Below, piece after piece: positions 7,573 through 20,689 of a DNA stretch of 64,000 nt. The DNA is from Lucinisca nassula (lineage: Eukaryota; Mollusca; Bivalvia; Lucinida; Lucinidae). The notes under the pieces were generated by a model. It saw only the letters and a program-made list of their open reading frames with translations, made no database searches and had not been told where the DNA came from. Position numbers and translations under genes: made by a program. Where the stretch lies: NCBI GenBank assembly GCA_963580285.1, contig OY757019.1, positions 61,772,587 through 61,836,586 on the forward strand. The letters run 5' to 3'. Positions within the stretch are counted from its first letter, which is position 1; every line of letters begins with the position of its first letter.

Positions 7573-9752
7573 TGCACGACCCGCAGAAAAAGCAACCGAC
7601 TGAAGTCGGTTTTTTCTAAGAGTGCCCTAAAATCACCGTGTCATTCTGTCATTCTGTCATTCTGTCAGTCTGTCAGTCTGTCATTCTGTCTGTCCGTCCG
7701 TAACCCGTTTGTGAAAATTGGTGATAGTGACTTAACCGCTTGGAATATTTAAACAATTTTTGGCATACTGATAGATATGAATGAGATCTAACCAATGAAC
7801 TTACGAAATATTACATTCCATTTAGTATAGCCTCGCCGAGGCGAAAAATGTGAAAATTTTCGAACATTTTTGAACTGCTTCTCCTCGGAAACCGTTGGGC
7901 CGATTGAAGTCAAATTTCAAATGGAGCCCCTATGGGATGGGGGAAACCAAAATTTGCTCATGGAGTCAAGGTCACATGACCAAAGTGGCCGCCAAGCCAT
8001 ATATGGTTTGTCTGTCTGTCCGTCCGTAACCCGTAAGTGAAAATTGGTGATAGTGACTTAACCGCTTGGAATATTTAAATAATTTTTGGCATACTGATAG
8101 ATATCAATGAGATCTAACCAATGAACTTGCGAAATATTACATTCCATTTAGTATAGCCTCGCCGAGGCGAAAAATGTGAAAAATTTCGAACTGCTTCTCC
8201 TCGGAAACCGTTGGGCCGATTGAAGTCCAATTTCATATGGAGCCTCTATGGGATAGGGAAACCAAAATTTGCTCATTGGGTCCAGGTCACATGACCAAAA
8301 TGGCCGCCAAGCCATATATGGTAAAAACCCTTCAAAAATAGTCTTTTCCAGAACCACTGGGCAGATTTCCACGAAACTTGATAAATAGCATCTGGGATGT
8401 AGGCCTATCATAAATTGCTAAAATGGTGACCCTGGGTTGACCTTGACCTTCTTTGGGTCCGTCCGTAACCCGTTTGTGAAAATTGGTGATAGTGACTTAA
8501 CCGCTTGGAATATTTAAACAATTTTTCGCATACTGATAGATATCAATGAGATCTAACCAATGAACTAACGAAATATTACATTCCATTTAGTATAGCCTCG
8601 CCGAGGGGAAAAATGTGAAAATTTTCGAACATTTTTGAACTGCTTCTCCTCGGAAACCGTTGGGCCGATTGAAGTCAAATTTCATATGTAGCCTCTATGG
8701 GATGGGGGAAACCAAAATTTGCTCATGGGGTCAAGGTCACATGACCAAAATGGCCGCCAAGCCATATATGGTTTGTCTGTCTGTCCGTCCGTAACCCGTT
8801 TGTGAAAAATGGTGATAGTGACTGAACCGCTTGGAATATTTAAACAATTTTTGGCATACTGATAGATATCAATGAGATCTTATCAATGAACTTGCGAAAT
8901 GTTACATTCCAGTTAGTATAGCTTCGCTGAGGGGAAATATGTGAAAATTTTCGAACTGCTTCTCCTCGGAAACCGTTGGGCTGATTGAAATCAAATTTCA
9001 TATGGAGCCTCTATGGGATGGGGGAAACCAAAAATTGCTCATGGGGTCCAGGACACATGACCAAAATGGCCGCCAAGCAATATATGGTCTGTCTATCTGT
9101 CCGTCCGTAACCCGTTTGTGAAAATTGGTGATAGTGACTTAACCGCTTAAAATATTTAAACAATTTTTGGCATACTGATAAATATCCATGAGATCTTATC
9201 AATGAACTTGCGAAATATTACATTCCATTTAGTACAGCCTCGCCGAGGCGAAAAATGTGAAAATTTTCGAACTGCTTCTCCTCGGAAATCGTTGGGCCGA
9301 TTGAAGTCAAATTTCATATGGAGCCTCTACGGGATGGGGGAAACCAAAATTTCCTCATGGGGTCCAGGTCACATGACCAAAATGGCCGCCAAGCAATATT
9401 TGGTAAAAACCCTTCAAAAATAGTCTTCTCCAGAACCACTGTGCAGATTTCAACGAAACTTGATAAATAGCATCTGGAACGTAGGCCCATCATAAATTGC
9501 TAAAATGGTGACCCTGGGTTGACCTTGACCTCTTTGTGCCTAGGTCAAACTTTGACACATATGCTTTTGTGTTGGATTTTATCCTGCAAACGATTCAGAA
9601 TACTGTACTAAAGTATAAGATATATTTTTGCTCCTTACGATAAGGCGCATTTATTGGGGGAACCGTTTTATGTCCAGGTCACATGACCAAAATGGCCGCC
9701 ATACCATATATGGTAACACTCATAAAGCTAAAAGCATCCGGCGGGTCGTGCA
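7573..9752 (+). mobile_element. HINE/pearl-like element with 5-unit tandem array
   Basis: Bounded by 12-bp inverted repeats TGCACGACCCGC (7573-7584) and GCGGGTCGTGCA (9741-9752). Inside the left end lies the hairpin AACCGACTGAAGTCGGTT (7593-7610), then a CATTCTGT/CAGTCTGT and GTCCGTCC microsatellite. Five repeats follow, starting at about 7692, 8018, 8457, 8783 and 9099 (spacing 326, 439, 326, 316 bp). After the right inverted repeat comes the palindrome CTTCAGCTGAAG. This order (sub-terminal inverted repeat, GTCY microsatellite, tandem repeats, inverted repeat, stem-loop) is the known architecture of Helentron-derived HINE/DINE/pearl elements. No coding capacity. Confidence 0.7.
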
Positions 9753-9948
9753 CTTCAGCTGAAGCACTGGTTTCATGACATTTGTGCATCTGTATTTCAA
9801 GGATAGGATGAATGTTGCATTGAAATGAAGCACGATCAAACTAAACCACGCCTCCTGAAATCCATACACTGACTGAAACTATTTTGGTTGGAAATCAGAA
9901 TGGTTGAATTTGAAACATGAATGGAAATGTAATAAACAGTTTATTTTC

Positions 9949-10089
9949 TTGTTTTGATTGATTACGGAGAAATAATTCACTCGTGTTCTAAGACTTTCGC
10001 GTGAAAAACTCGTTCGCTATCGCTCACTCGTTTTTACTCGGAAGCCTTAGAACACTTGTGAATTAGTTTACCGTAATCGATAAAAACAA
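9949..10089. repeat. about 140-bp palindrome
   Basis: TTGTTTTGATTGATTACGG on the left pairs with CCGTAATCGATAAAAACAA on the right. The arms continue through AATTCACTCGTGTTCTAAG / CTTAGAACACTTGTGAATT to a TTCGCTATCGCTC centre. Confidence 0.8.
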
Positions 10090-10305
10090 ACAAACAAATA
10101 AACTCCATCTCTTATACAAGAAAGTGTTACATGACTGTATGGTGTCAGAATGACATAACCATACAAGCATTCGTCTCATCTCGGCGACAAATATTCGTTA
10201 GAAATGCTACATTCTTGGCAGTTTTAATTCGTGCCCTTAGTATATACATGTATTTTAAACAGAAAAAGACAGTTAACGCGTACGATCTCCAATATTTGTA
10301 TGTTT

Positions 10306-10345
10306 GATTTGAGGTTTAACGTCCCCTTCAACACAATCAATATTT
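10306..10345 (-). repeat. 3'-tail fragment of the CCCCCGCCC-type SINE
   Basis: TTTGATTTGAGGTTTAACG then CCCC is the reverse complement of the conserved SINE 3' tail. Only the tail is present, next to the GT microsatellite. Confidence 0.7.
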
Positions 10346-10362
10346 ATCGCAGGCATGGCACA

Positions 10363-11939
<1,577 letters not shown>

Positions 11940-12090
11940 CTCAGAGGGGAAATTTAACAATGGTCCAACATAGAATGTGGAAGAAATGTGAAAAATAATG
12001 TACACCCCTAAAAACCCCAGTTTTAATAAATCAATGAAATTGCGGTTTAAGGGGATCAAAATTGTATAGGCATGTTTTCATGATGGTCTT
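11940..12090 (+). repeat. dispersed repeat with CCCCAGTTTTA ... TATAGGC block
   Basis: Shares CCCCTAAAAACCCCAGTTTTA and the GGGGATCAAAATTGTATAGG / ATGTTTTCATGA block with copies at 45.2-45.4 and 45.6-45.8 kb. Non-coding, type unknown. Confidence 0.6.
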
Positions 12091-12260
12091 CTGTAAGTCG
12101 TTTGAAATCGCATTCTGTATCATGGATAATGGTGTTATTATTATCATTATTATTATTATTTTCGAAATCGGTGGTCACAAAAGTGCATGCATGTTGCATT
12201 TTTCATCTTGTATAGTTTATCTATTTCACATTTGTACAGTTTAGCAACGACACAGACAAC

Positions 12261-12416
12261 AGAATAGAAGTGGAGGCAATGATCAGGAATCGATACAATT
12301 AACCCAGAGCTCCCAGCAGTGACACCAAAGGGAAAGAAACACAAACATGAAATAACTAGACACTAATGGAAACATCAATAGCGGAAAGTTATTTTCCCAC
12401 AAAATGGCCAACTGGC
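12261..12416 (-). repeat. PLE 3' UTR fragment (solo)
   Basis: Reverse complement of the 3' end following the PLE ORF: AGAAGTGGAGGCAATGATCA, AATCGATACAATTAA, CACCAAAGGGAAAGAAAC, CCCACAAAATGGCCA. A 5'-truncated copy with the common 3' terminus. Confidence 0.8.
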
Positions 12417-12647
12417 TACTTATCTAAAAGTGTCAACTCCTTAAAGAAGTTGATTTAAGATGTCTTGAAAAAGTCCTTTCAAAAATTTTATTTTTCCATT
12501 CAGAAAAGGAGGTTACTTTCGCTTTAGTATAAAGGACAGCTAAAATAACTTTCATCCTAATTGTAATCGATTATTTCTGAGTAAGCTGGAAAAACTAGTC
12601 CTGAAATGTGACTTAAGCTGTACGTTTAACCCTCCCAGCATTTTAAA

Positions 12648-12711
12648 CAAGCAGTGTAGATCTGGCCATACGCCGCGTTATGTGGCGTCTGATTAGGTAT
12701 ACACTGTTTGC
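12648..12711. repeat. 64-bp palindromic MITE (copy 1)
   Basis: Hairpin with centre CGCCGCGTTATGTGGCG and outer arms ACAAGCAGTGTAGA / TACACTGTTTG. Related copies at 19.37 and 45.83 kb. Confidence 0.75.
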
Positions 12712-13031
12712 CAAAGACCCAGCACACGAGCCAAGTCTAGATTTTACTTTTTACACAGAGATCGGATGTCATAGGGAGAACCCAAAGCTAAAAGGTGGAC
12801 TAGCTATGCTATAAATTACCGGTACCTTGATTTTATACAAGGTCAGCGACAGTCAATGGACAATAGCAGGCGGGAAGCTTCTGTAATTAGTAACTTTTGC
12901 TTGATTGTGTGCAGGATGACTGCGCGTTGTTAGTGTTAAATAAATATGAATGGTGAGACTAAAAAGTATGAAATTGAACTGAAGAAAGGTGATGGTGTTA
13001 AATGTTATAGTAGTCGCAGTTAATATTTACT

Positions 13032-13340
13032 AGGCGGAGCTATCGTTTGCACCTGCCTTTGGAATGTTCTTTTTTCAAAAATGGTAAACCAAGTCACCCG
13101 ATTGTGTGAATTCAACTATAAGACAAACAAAGCTGTGGTGTATATGGCCATTTGGTCAGTTTGCAGAAAGCAAGCGAAGGCACTCTACCGAATCTTCTGG
13201 TGAACTCAGCGAATTTGACATATATTGGCGGTATTCGACTGGAGACATTTCGTGGAGCACGACTGAGCTCCGCCCATGATGCGCAGTGGAAAATCGTGCT
13301 CCACGTTTTTGTACCAGTCAAATGTGATCCGTGCTTCCAG
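13032..13340 (+). repeat. dispersed palindromic repeat (GGCGGTATTCGACTGG type)
   Basis: Contains CTAGGCGGAGCTAT, GGCGGTATTCGACTGG and the inverted pair CGTGGAGCACGA / TCGTGCTCCACG (13251-13303). A reverse-oriented relative lies at 22.9-23.1 kb and a short piece near 31.8 kb. The overlapping frames on both strands are by-products of the palindrome. Confidence 0.65.
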
Positions 13341-13436
13341 CTTGATGCCTAAAGCAAGAAAATGAAAAACTAATGTGACTGTTTTATATTTTAGCATTCT
13401 TGTACGTCCCTCGGTTGTACAGAAAGCAATGAACCT

Positions 13437-13490
13437 ATACAGTGTTGACGGGGACGTTAAACCTCGAATCAAACAAACAAACAAACAGAA
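13437..13490 (+). repeat. SINE 3'-tail fragment
   Basis: CAGTGTTGACGGGGACGTTA followed by AAC-rich tail with repeated CAAA; same tail as the 3232-3525 SINE. Confidence 0.7.
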
Positions 13491-13732
13491 AACAAATTAT
13501 CAAATATATTCGTATATATGCTCTGTTACAACGCATAATGTAGTAATGTAGTAATTTCTTCATTTTGAAATTTTTACTACATTATGCGTTGGCATAGTCG
13601 ACGCGAAATGAAATAAAATGTCGTTTTTACTTCATTATGCGTCGATACTAAGAGGTTTGAGCAAAATGAAAGAATTATTTCATTTTGCGGCGATGGGTGG
13701 CATACTTAATTTTACTTCATTATGCGTCAACA

Positions 13733-14008
13733 GTTTGTTTGTTTGATTTGAGGTTTAACGTTCCCGTCAAGACTATTTAGGTCATTTTGGAGACATTGCT
13801 TCAAATTTTATGGGACTTTTACCCGATATTGAGATGAAATGACATCTCAATCGCTGCCGTCGTATTTAAAAGCAATAGGGTTTATATGCATGGATGGGCC
13901 GACTCGCAGCAGTTTTCCTGGACAGGCTTAGACCTTCTAAGCAGATTACGAGGACTCATGTACGGGCGGTATCAGCTCTGCGTGGAAGCATCGTGCAGCC
14001 CATCTATT
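13733..14008 (-). repeat. SINE of the CCCCCGCCC type (nested)
   Basis: Reverse-strand copy: tail AAACAAAC/GGTTTAACG at the left, GAGATGAAATGACATCTCAAT in the middle, GGGCCGACTCGCAGC, and the 5' part broken at GCAGCCCATCTATTT where a TACCCCC hairpin sequence begins. Confidence 0.8.
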
Positions 14009-14097
14009 TATACCCCCGGCATACGAAGTATGCAAGGGGGTATATAGTTTTTGTCCATTCTGTCTGTCTGTCTGTCTGTCTGTCTGCCTGTCTGTCT
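14009..14097 (+). mobile_element. HINE-like 5' end (TACCCCC hairpin + CTGT repeat)
   Basis: TATACCCCCGGCATACGAAG followed by TATGCAAGGGGGTATATAG makes a strong hairpin (TATACCCCC / GGGGGTATA), then (CTGT)n. Only this 5' segment exists before the next SINE tail. Confidence 0.6.
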
Positions 14098-14207
14098 TTT
14101 GTTTGATTTGTTTGATTTGAGGTTTAACGTCCCCGTCAACACTATTTAGGTCATTTTGGAGACGTTGCTTCCAATTTCATGGGACTTTTACCCGACATTG
14201 AGATGCC
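14098..14207 (-). repeat. second nested SINE fragment
   Basis: GATTTGAGGTTTAACGTCCC to TTTACCCGACATTGAGATG matches the 3' third of the SINE; the rest is absent. Confidence 0.75.
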
Positions 14208-14580
14208 GCCCAATAAACCTTTTTCTTTGTGATTTTGACCTTCAGTGTGTTTTTGTGGAATACCGTCTTTTGGACTGTTCAACTGTGGTCTTAAAGACCA
14301 CTTTTGAACCGTCTCAAATGTGGTCTAAATTGTAGGAATTTAACTGTATTGCTTCCTAAGTCTTTTCGAAGACAGCTATGTTCTACCATCATTACTTCAT
14401 TATGCGTCGATATGGTGCATATCAACGCGAAATGAAATATTTTTTTTACTTCATTTCGCGTCGACTATGCCAACGCATAATGTAGTAAAAAAAATCAAAA
14501 TGTAGTAATTACTACATTACTACATTATGCGTTGTAACAATGCTCTATATTGCTTGAATTAAATGACTCATATCGACGAA

Positions 14581-14672
14581 TCACGTGGCGCAGTGGATAA
14601 AATACTGGACTAAGTTCAAAAAAGTTCAATTTTGCACCGCAAGTTGGGGCGTGAGTTCAAGTCACAGTGGAT
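14581..14672 (+). repeat. possible tRNA-derived SINE head
   Basis: CACGTGGCGCAGTGGATAA matches box A and GTGAGTTCAAGTCAC resembles a mutated box B about 60 bp later. Just outside the foldback element. Confidence 0.5.
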
Positions 14673-15070
14673 GTTTATTTCTTTCTTTCTTTTCTTTTAT
14701 TTAAGCATATGTACTGCTATTATCACTTGCACGTTTGTAGATTTTTTGTCAAAACTGAAAAAAAAAATGTGTTTTAAAATGATATTTAATTCATTCTGAT
14801 TAGTTCGCCGTCTTTTTAGCTCTTTTTTAGGGGCAACAACAGCAAACTGAAATTTTATTATTTTGTGAAACAGAAGCACTAAAATGAGATTTCTTGTTTA
14901 GTGATTCATAGGGACACTTTCTGGTTGTCTTTTAATTGTTGTAATCTGTTGGGCTCTTTTGAAGAGAAATCGACATTTTGGGTCAAATAGTGTGTTATTA
15001 AAATTTCACTTGCCTTCATTCAACTTAGGACACCATAGGCGAGGTACGTTGTCTTCTGACAACCCTATTT
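14673..15070. other. no recognised feature
   Basis: AT-rich DNA without recognised content. Confidence 0.5.
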
Positions 15071-15609
15071 TATCCCCTCGCAACAACGTTGTGACGGGGA
15101 TATAGCATCGGTACCTTGCGTCCATGTGTGTGTCTGTGTGTGTGTGTTAGTGTGTGTGTCCGTCCGGAACCTTGTGAACACGATAGCAGACACAGTTTTC
15201 ATCGTAGAAGCTTCCAGCCTTCCACAAATGTTTCCCATGGAAAGACGACGACCCTTATAGGAGTTTTTTTTCGTGACTCGTGACGCACTTCCGCTTCTAA
15301 AAATAGAACGGGAAAAGCCCTGGCCGTCAACGTCGTATATGCTTCAAGGCCGTGGGACAGATAAAGTGTTAATTACAGCGTAAATGTAACTTTTGGCGAA
15401 TTCTAATGTAAGATAATGGGACAAACACCGATATGCTACCAGGTGTGAAATTTCGCATTACGAAAAATGCCTACACAAATTTATTATCAATTTTTCGGGG
15501 GAAAAAATGGAAACTTTAAGATGAAATGTTGTGATATTTTTTTTTATTTCTGCTTGAAACACAGATTGCGGGGACTCGATAGAACCGCCCCTACGCGATA
15601 AAGATTTTT
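15071..15609 (+). mobile_element. HINE-like 5' end (TATCCCC hairpin) and body
   Basis: Starts with hairpin TATCCCC...GGGGATA around the palindrome ACAACGTTGT, then GTGT/GTCC microsatellite, then AACCTTGTGAACACGATAG and GAAGCTTCCAGCCTTCCACA, the unit that forms the tandem body at 20.7-22.3 kb. Interrupted at 15610 by the next element. The segment 15478-15600 also matches part of the 45.2 kb repeat. Confidence 0.55.
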
Positions 15610-16862
15610 AGCTCACCAGAGCCGAAGGCTCCGGGGGAGCTTATAGGATAGGCAGTTGTCCGTCGTCGTCGTCTGCGTCTGCGTCGTCTGCGTCTGCGTC
15701 TTCGTCAACATTTTCAAACGACATCTCCTCTGAAGCCACTGGGCCGATTCAGCCCAAATTCATCTGTAGCATCCTTAGGCAGGGGGATTGAAAGTTTGTG
15801 TTTTTAATTAAAATCGGCTCATTAGTTTGGTTGCTATGGCAACTTAGAGTGCCCATAGACTTATAATGGGGAAAATAGAAAAATGGCATTTACTGCCAAG
15901 CCTCTGCAGATATTTTGACAAAACTTTCAAAGAAATGTTCCATAGGCGATCTACTATCTGCCGTATGATTTTAGGCCTTCTGCTCATTTTTGTTGGTTGC
16001 CATGGAAACCAAAATAAAGAAATAGACAAAAAATACTTAAAAAAAACATCTCCTCAGAAACCATATGCTCTAGGAGGCTGAGACTATATGAAAATATTCA
16101 CCATATTTGCCTTTACAGGTTTAGTGTTTTTTATGAAATTTGGCCTTTTAGTTTTGTTGCTATGGCAACTTAGAGTTTCCATTGACTTATAATGGGGAAA
16201 ACTGAAAAATGGCATTTACTGCCAAGTCATTGCAGATATTTTGACAAAACATGTTCATAAACATGTTCCTTGAGTAAACTTCTCTCAGCCATATGGTTTT
16301 ATGTCAACCTGGGGGTCCCCTAGGTTGTGCCGGGGCCATGCCCCACCCCCTCCACTTCATAAAATGCCTTATATCTCAGAAACCTTACAGATCCCAACCC
16401 CTAAACCATATATATTCTTGTTCCTTATGATAAGATGCATTAAGTGACACCAACCTGGGGATCCCCCGGGATGTGCCGGGGACATGCCCTGCCCCCTCTA
16501 TTTCATAAAATGCCATTTATCTCAGAAACCATTCAGATCCCCACCCCTAAACTATATTATATTCTTGTTCCTTATGCTAAGATGCATGAAGTGACACCAA
16601 CCTGGGGGTCCCCCGGGATGTGCCGGGGACATGCCCCCCCCCCTCCACTTCATAAAATGCCATTTATCTCGGAAACCATTGAGATCCCCACCCCTAAACC
16701 ATATATATTCTTGTTCCTTATGATAAGATGGACTCAGTGGTTGCCATGGAAACCAAAATGAAAAAAAAGAAATACTTAAAAACTCATCTTCTCAGAAACC
16801 ATATGCTCTAGGAGGCTGAGACTTTATGAAATTATTCACCATATTTGCCTTTACAGGTTTTG
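15610..16862 (+). mobile_element. HINE-like element, AGCTCACCAGAGCC type, 3'-truncated
   Basis: Starts AGCTCACCAGAGCCGAAGG after a run of T, has a CGTCGT/CTGCGT microsatellite (about 15660-15710), then AACGACATCTCCTCTGAAGC and a tandem body of about 147-bp units. It is cut off where the second copy begins at 16868; no 3' hairpin. Confidence 0.7.
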
Positions 16863-16867
16863 TTTTT

Positions 16868-18762
16868 AGCTCACCAGAGCCGAAGGCTCCGGGGGAGCTT
16901 ATAGGATAGGCAGTTGTCCGCCGTCGTCGTCGTCGTCGTCGTCGTATGTCGTATGTCGTATGTCTGGTGTCAACACTTTTAAACATCTTCTCCTCTGAAG
17001 CCACTTGGCCGATTGGGCCCAAATTTTACATGTAGCATCCTTGGGCTGGGGAATTGAAAGTTTGTGTTTTTTATGAAAATCAGCTAATTAGTTTGGTTGC
17101 TATGGCAACTTAAAGTTTCCATAGACTTATAATGGGGAAAACTGAAAAATGGCATTTACTGCCAAGTCATTGCAGATATTTTGACAAAACTTTTATAGAA
17201 ATGTTTCTTGAGTAAACTTCTCTCTGCCATATGCTTTTATGCCAACCTGAGGGTCCCCCAGGTTGTGCCGGGCCATGCCCCACCCCCCCCCCCCCCACCC
17301 CCACTTCATAAAAGGCCATATATCACAGAAAACATTCAGATCCCCACCCCTAAACCATATATATTCTTGTTCCTATTGATAAGACGCATTCAGTGACACC
17401 AACCTGGGGGTCCTCAGGGATGCGCCAAGGCCATGCCCCACCCCCTCCACTTAATAAAAGGCCCAATATTTTGGAAACCATTCAGATCCCCACCCCTAAA
17501 CCATATATATTCTTGTTCCTTATGATAAGACCCATTCAATGACATCATCCTGGGAGTCCCCCGGATGCGCCGGGGCCATGCCCCACCCCCTCCATTTCAT
17601 AAAAGGCCCAATATCTCGAAAACCTTACAGATCCCTGCCCCTAAGCCATATATATTCTTGATCCTTATGATAAGACACATTCATTGACACCAACCTGGGG
17701 GTCCTCAGGGATTCGCCGGGGCCTTGCCCCACCCCTTCACTTCACAAAAGCCCATATATCTCAGAAACTGCTCAGATCCTCACCCCGAAACCATATATAT
17801 TCTTGTTCATTATGATAAGACGCATTCAGTGACACCAACCTGGGGGTCCCAAGGGATGTGCTGGGGCCATGCCCACCCCCTCCATTTCAGATCTGCTCAG
17901 ATCCTCACCCCTAAACCATATATATTCTTGTTCATTATGATAAGACACATTCAGTGACACCAACCTGGGGGTCCCCAGGGATGTGCTGGGGCCATGCCCC
18001 ACCCCCTCCATTTCATAATCTCACAATATCTCGGAAGCCCTACAGATGGCTACACCTAAACCATATATATTCTTGTTCCTTATGATAAGACACATTCATT
18101 GACACCAACCTGGGAGTCTCCCGGGGCCTTGCCCCACCCCTCCACTTCACAAAAGGCCTTATATCTCAGAAACTGTTCTTAGCCCCACCCTAAATCCATA
18201 TATATTCATCTTCATTATGATAAGACGCATTCAGTGACACCAGCTTGGGAGTCCCTGGGGCATGCCCAGGCCATACCCCATTGCTTTACTTCATTAAAAG
18301 CCATATATCTCAGAAATAGTTTAGATCCCCACCCCTAAACCATATACTTGTTCCGTATGATAAGACTCGTTCAATCACACCATCCCGGGGGTCTCTTTGT
18401 GCTGAGGCAATGTGCCCCACCCTTCCACTTCATAAAAGGCTTTATATTTCAGAAACCATTCAAATCCCCACCCCATAATCATATTAGGTTCTTGTTCCTT
18501 ATTATTAGCACATCTACATATATATTCTTGTTCCTTATGATAAGACGCATTTAGTGATACCAACCAGGGCTCCATTGGGTCCATGCCCCACCCCCTCTAC
18601 TTCATAAAAGGCCTAATGTTTCAGATACTGAGTCCATATGGGTGCTCATTTGGACATGGGGGTTCATTTGGTAGATTAAAATGATATGTTAAAATACATG
18701 GCTGCCATTGGGCAGTGCCCACCTGAGCTCTGGTGAGCATAGTGGCCCATGGGCCTCTTGTT
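16868..18762 (+). mobile_element. HINE-like element, AGCTCACCAGAGCC type, complete
   Basis: Complete 1.9-kb copy. The 5' end AGCTCACCAGAGCC (16868) is inversely matched by GAGCTCTGGTGAGC (18725-18738), followed by the stem-loop GGCCCATGGGCC (18744-18755) and TCTTGTT. After the 5' end comes a (GTC)n tract, then a body of about a dozen degenerate 140-150-bp units (ACCAACCTGGGGGTCC, CATGCCCCACCCCCTCC, CCTAAACCATATATATTC). No coding potential; the short frames inside are repeat artefacts. The architecture fits non-autonomous Helentron derivatives. Confidence 0.75.
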
Positions 18763-18856
18763 ATTTATTTGTCCGTGTTTGTTTTTTTTTTAACATTTAA
18801 TCATTTTTTGCATTAAGTACAGGCGGTTCTATCAAGTACCCACAAACAGGAATACG

Positions 18857-18862
<6 letters not shown>

Positions 18863-18932
<70 letters not shown>

Positions 18933-18985
18933 GTGCCATGGCCTACATGTTGCTCTCTCTCTCTGTCTCTCTCTCTCTCTCTCTC
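18863..18985 (+). repeat. (CT)n microsatellites
   Basis: Two CT runs (about 18863-18928 and 18953-18985) separated by a short unique spacer. Confidence 0.95.
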
Positions 18986-19368
18986 TTAGCGTACCAACAC
19001 TTAGCGAGCGTAGGTAAATGTAAATTACAGTTCCACGTCAACCGACATGTAACGTGTCAACAACGTCGTGTCTACATCAAACAAACATCAAAGCGATGCA
19101 CTGAATTTGACTTTGCAACGTCGATGAAACGTCAGAACGTTGCGTTGGCGATAATACGGCGTTGCTTAATAAGATGTCATTTGCCTAGAGCTCGGACCCA
19201 TCAATACTCAGTGAGATTTGAACATTAAATTCAAAACAAACATAGAACACCCTTTCAGTGCATGAGAATGAAACACTCCTTCGCAAGTGCAAGATTTTAC
19301 AGTAAAATCAGGTAGATCAACCTGCCCAGCCCTTACATTACCAGGAACCCCAAAACGGGTATCCTGGC

Positions 19369-19437
19369 AAACAGTGCAGGCCCAGATCAGACGCCGCAGA
19401 ACGCGGCGTCTGATCAGGGCCTACACTATTTGCAAAA
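19369..19437. repeat. palindromic MITE (copy 2, best preserved)
   Basis: GCAAACAGTGCAGGCCCAGA and ATCAGACGCCGC pair with GCGGCGTCTGAT and CAGGGCCTACACTATTTGC around the 5-nt loop AGAAC. Copies at 12.65 and 45.83 kb share the arms. Confidence 0.85.
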
Positions 19438-19603
19438 GTCAAGCCAATTTCCAAACAAATTTTGAAGAAAACACAACCTGACACGCCTAAATTTTGAAAT
19501 GGACTCCTGCTATATATAAGGAGGAAGATTCCATTATTTGGTAAAAAAAAAGGGTTAATGGCTTATTAGCTAAGCTCCACAATATCTTCTTGGATACACG
19601 GAT

Positions 19604-20014
19604 CAGTCAAACCTCTCTCATCTCAACGGTCACGTGACATTGACGTGAGTTGGAGTGGGTGTCGACGGCATGACGTCGAGTCAACGTTGACTCGACGACC
19701 GTCTTTCAGTCCACTCATTAGCTTTTTTTTCGACCGTCAGTATGTTTATTTTTCTGTCTGTTCGTCCGTACGTCTGTTAGTCATTCATTCATTCAGTCGG
19801 TCGGTCTGTCGTCTGTCAGTTTGTCAGTCAAACCTCTCTCTCTCAACGGCCATGTGACGTTGAAGTGAGTTGAAGTTGGTGTCTCCACTCATTAGTTGTT
19901 TTCTACTATCAGTATCAGTTTATTTTTCTGTCTAACTGTCCGTCCGTTCATCTGTTAGTCAGTCATTCGGTCTGTATGTCGTCTGTCTGTCTACTGTCAG
20001 TTTCTCAGTCAAAC

Positions 20015-20035
<21 letters not shown>
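19604..20035 (+). repeat. degenerate tandem repeat, about 180-220-bp unit
   Basis: CAGTCAAACCTCTCTC recurs at 19604, 19825 and 20006, with CTCATTAG and TTTATTTTTCTGTCT in each unit. A perfect 24-bp palindrome (19674-19697, centred on CAACGTTG) lies in the first unit. Confidence 0.7.

Positions 20036-20082
<47 letters not shown>
20015..20082 (+). repeat. (CT)n microsatellite
   Basis: CT dinucleotide run with one TTT interruption. Confidence 0.95.
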
Positions 20083-20085
<3 letters not shown>

Positions 20086-20237
20086 CATGATGTTTGCTAT
20101 AAATAAAATGTTGTTTAAACAAAAACAAACGTTATCTGTCCACAAGTATCTTCAATTTATTAAAACTGCACTTCAAGACAGATCGTTGGACATTTTTATA
20201 ATTGCACATGTAGACAGATCGTTGGACAGTTTTCTCA

Positions 20238-20353
<116 letters not shown>

Positions 20354-20689
20354 AGTTCTGTCCGTATGTGATAGCTATACTTGGATACCGAATAACGAAA
20401 AGTTACGTAAAACCCTATTTTGTAAGTAAGCTTTCGTAAGCCATTGACATGGGTCATTAACGAAGAGATTTTCGTCGATAACAAACGGATCCAGGATAAA
20501 TGAATTTCAGTAATAAAAGCAAAATATCATTCTTTTCTTCTCGAGGCAATATTTAAATGTAAACGGGTACATTTTCTCTCAAAATGTCTGAATATTGTTG
20601 GCATTTTAAGTTCCGCCAATACATTTGAATAGCGATGGCCGTTTCAATTGACGGTCAGTGCTTTGCGCATGCGCAAGAATGACGTCATA

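Larger units (their letters stand above)
13525..14538. mobile_element. foldback transposon with about 130-150-bp inverted repeats, carrying nested SINEs
   Basis: The left end GTTACAACGCATAATGTAGT (13525) is repeated in inverse at the right end (to 14538). The arms continue with GCATAGTCGACGCGAAATGA on both sides. Flanks carry an 8-bp near-duplication: TATGCTCT at 13517-13524 and AATGCTCT at 14539-14546 (7 of 8). The interior is occupied by reverse-oriented SINE copies and a TACCCCC-type HINE end, so it has served as a landing pad. Confidence 0.8.
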
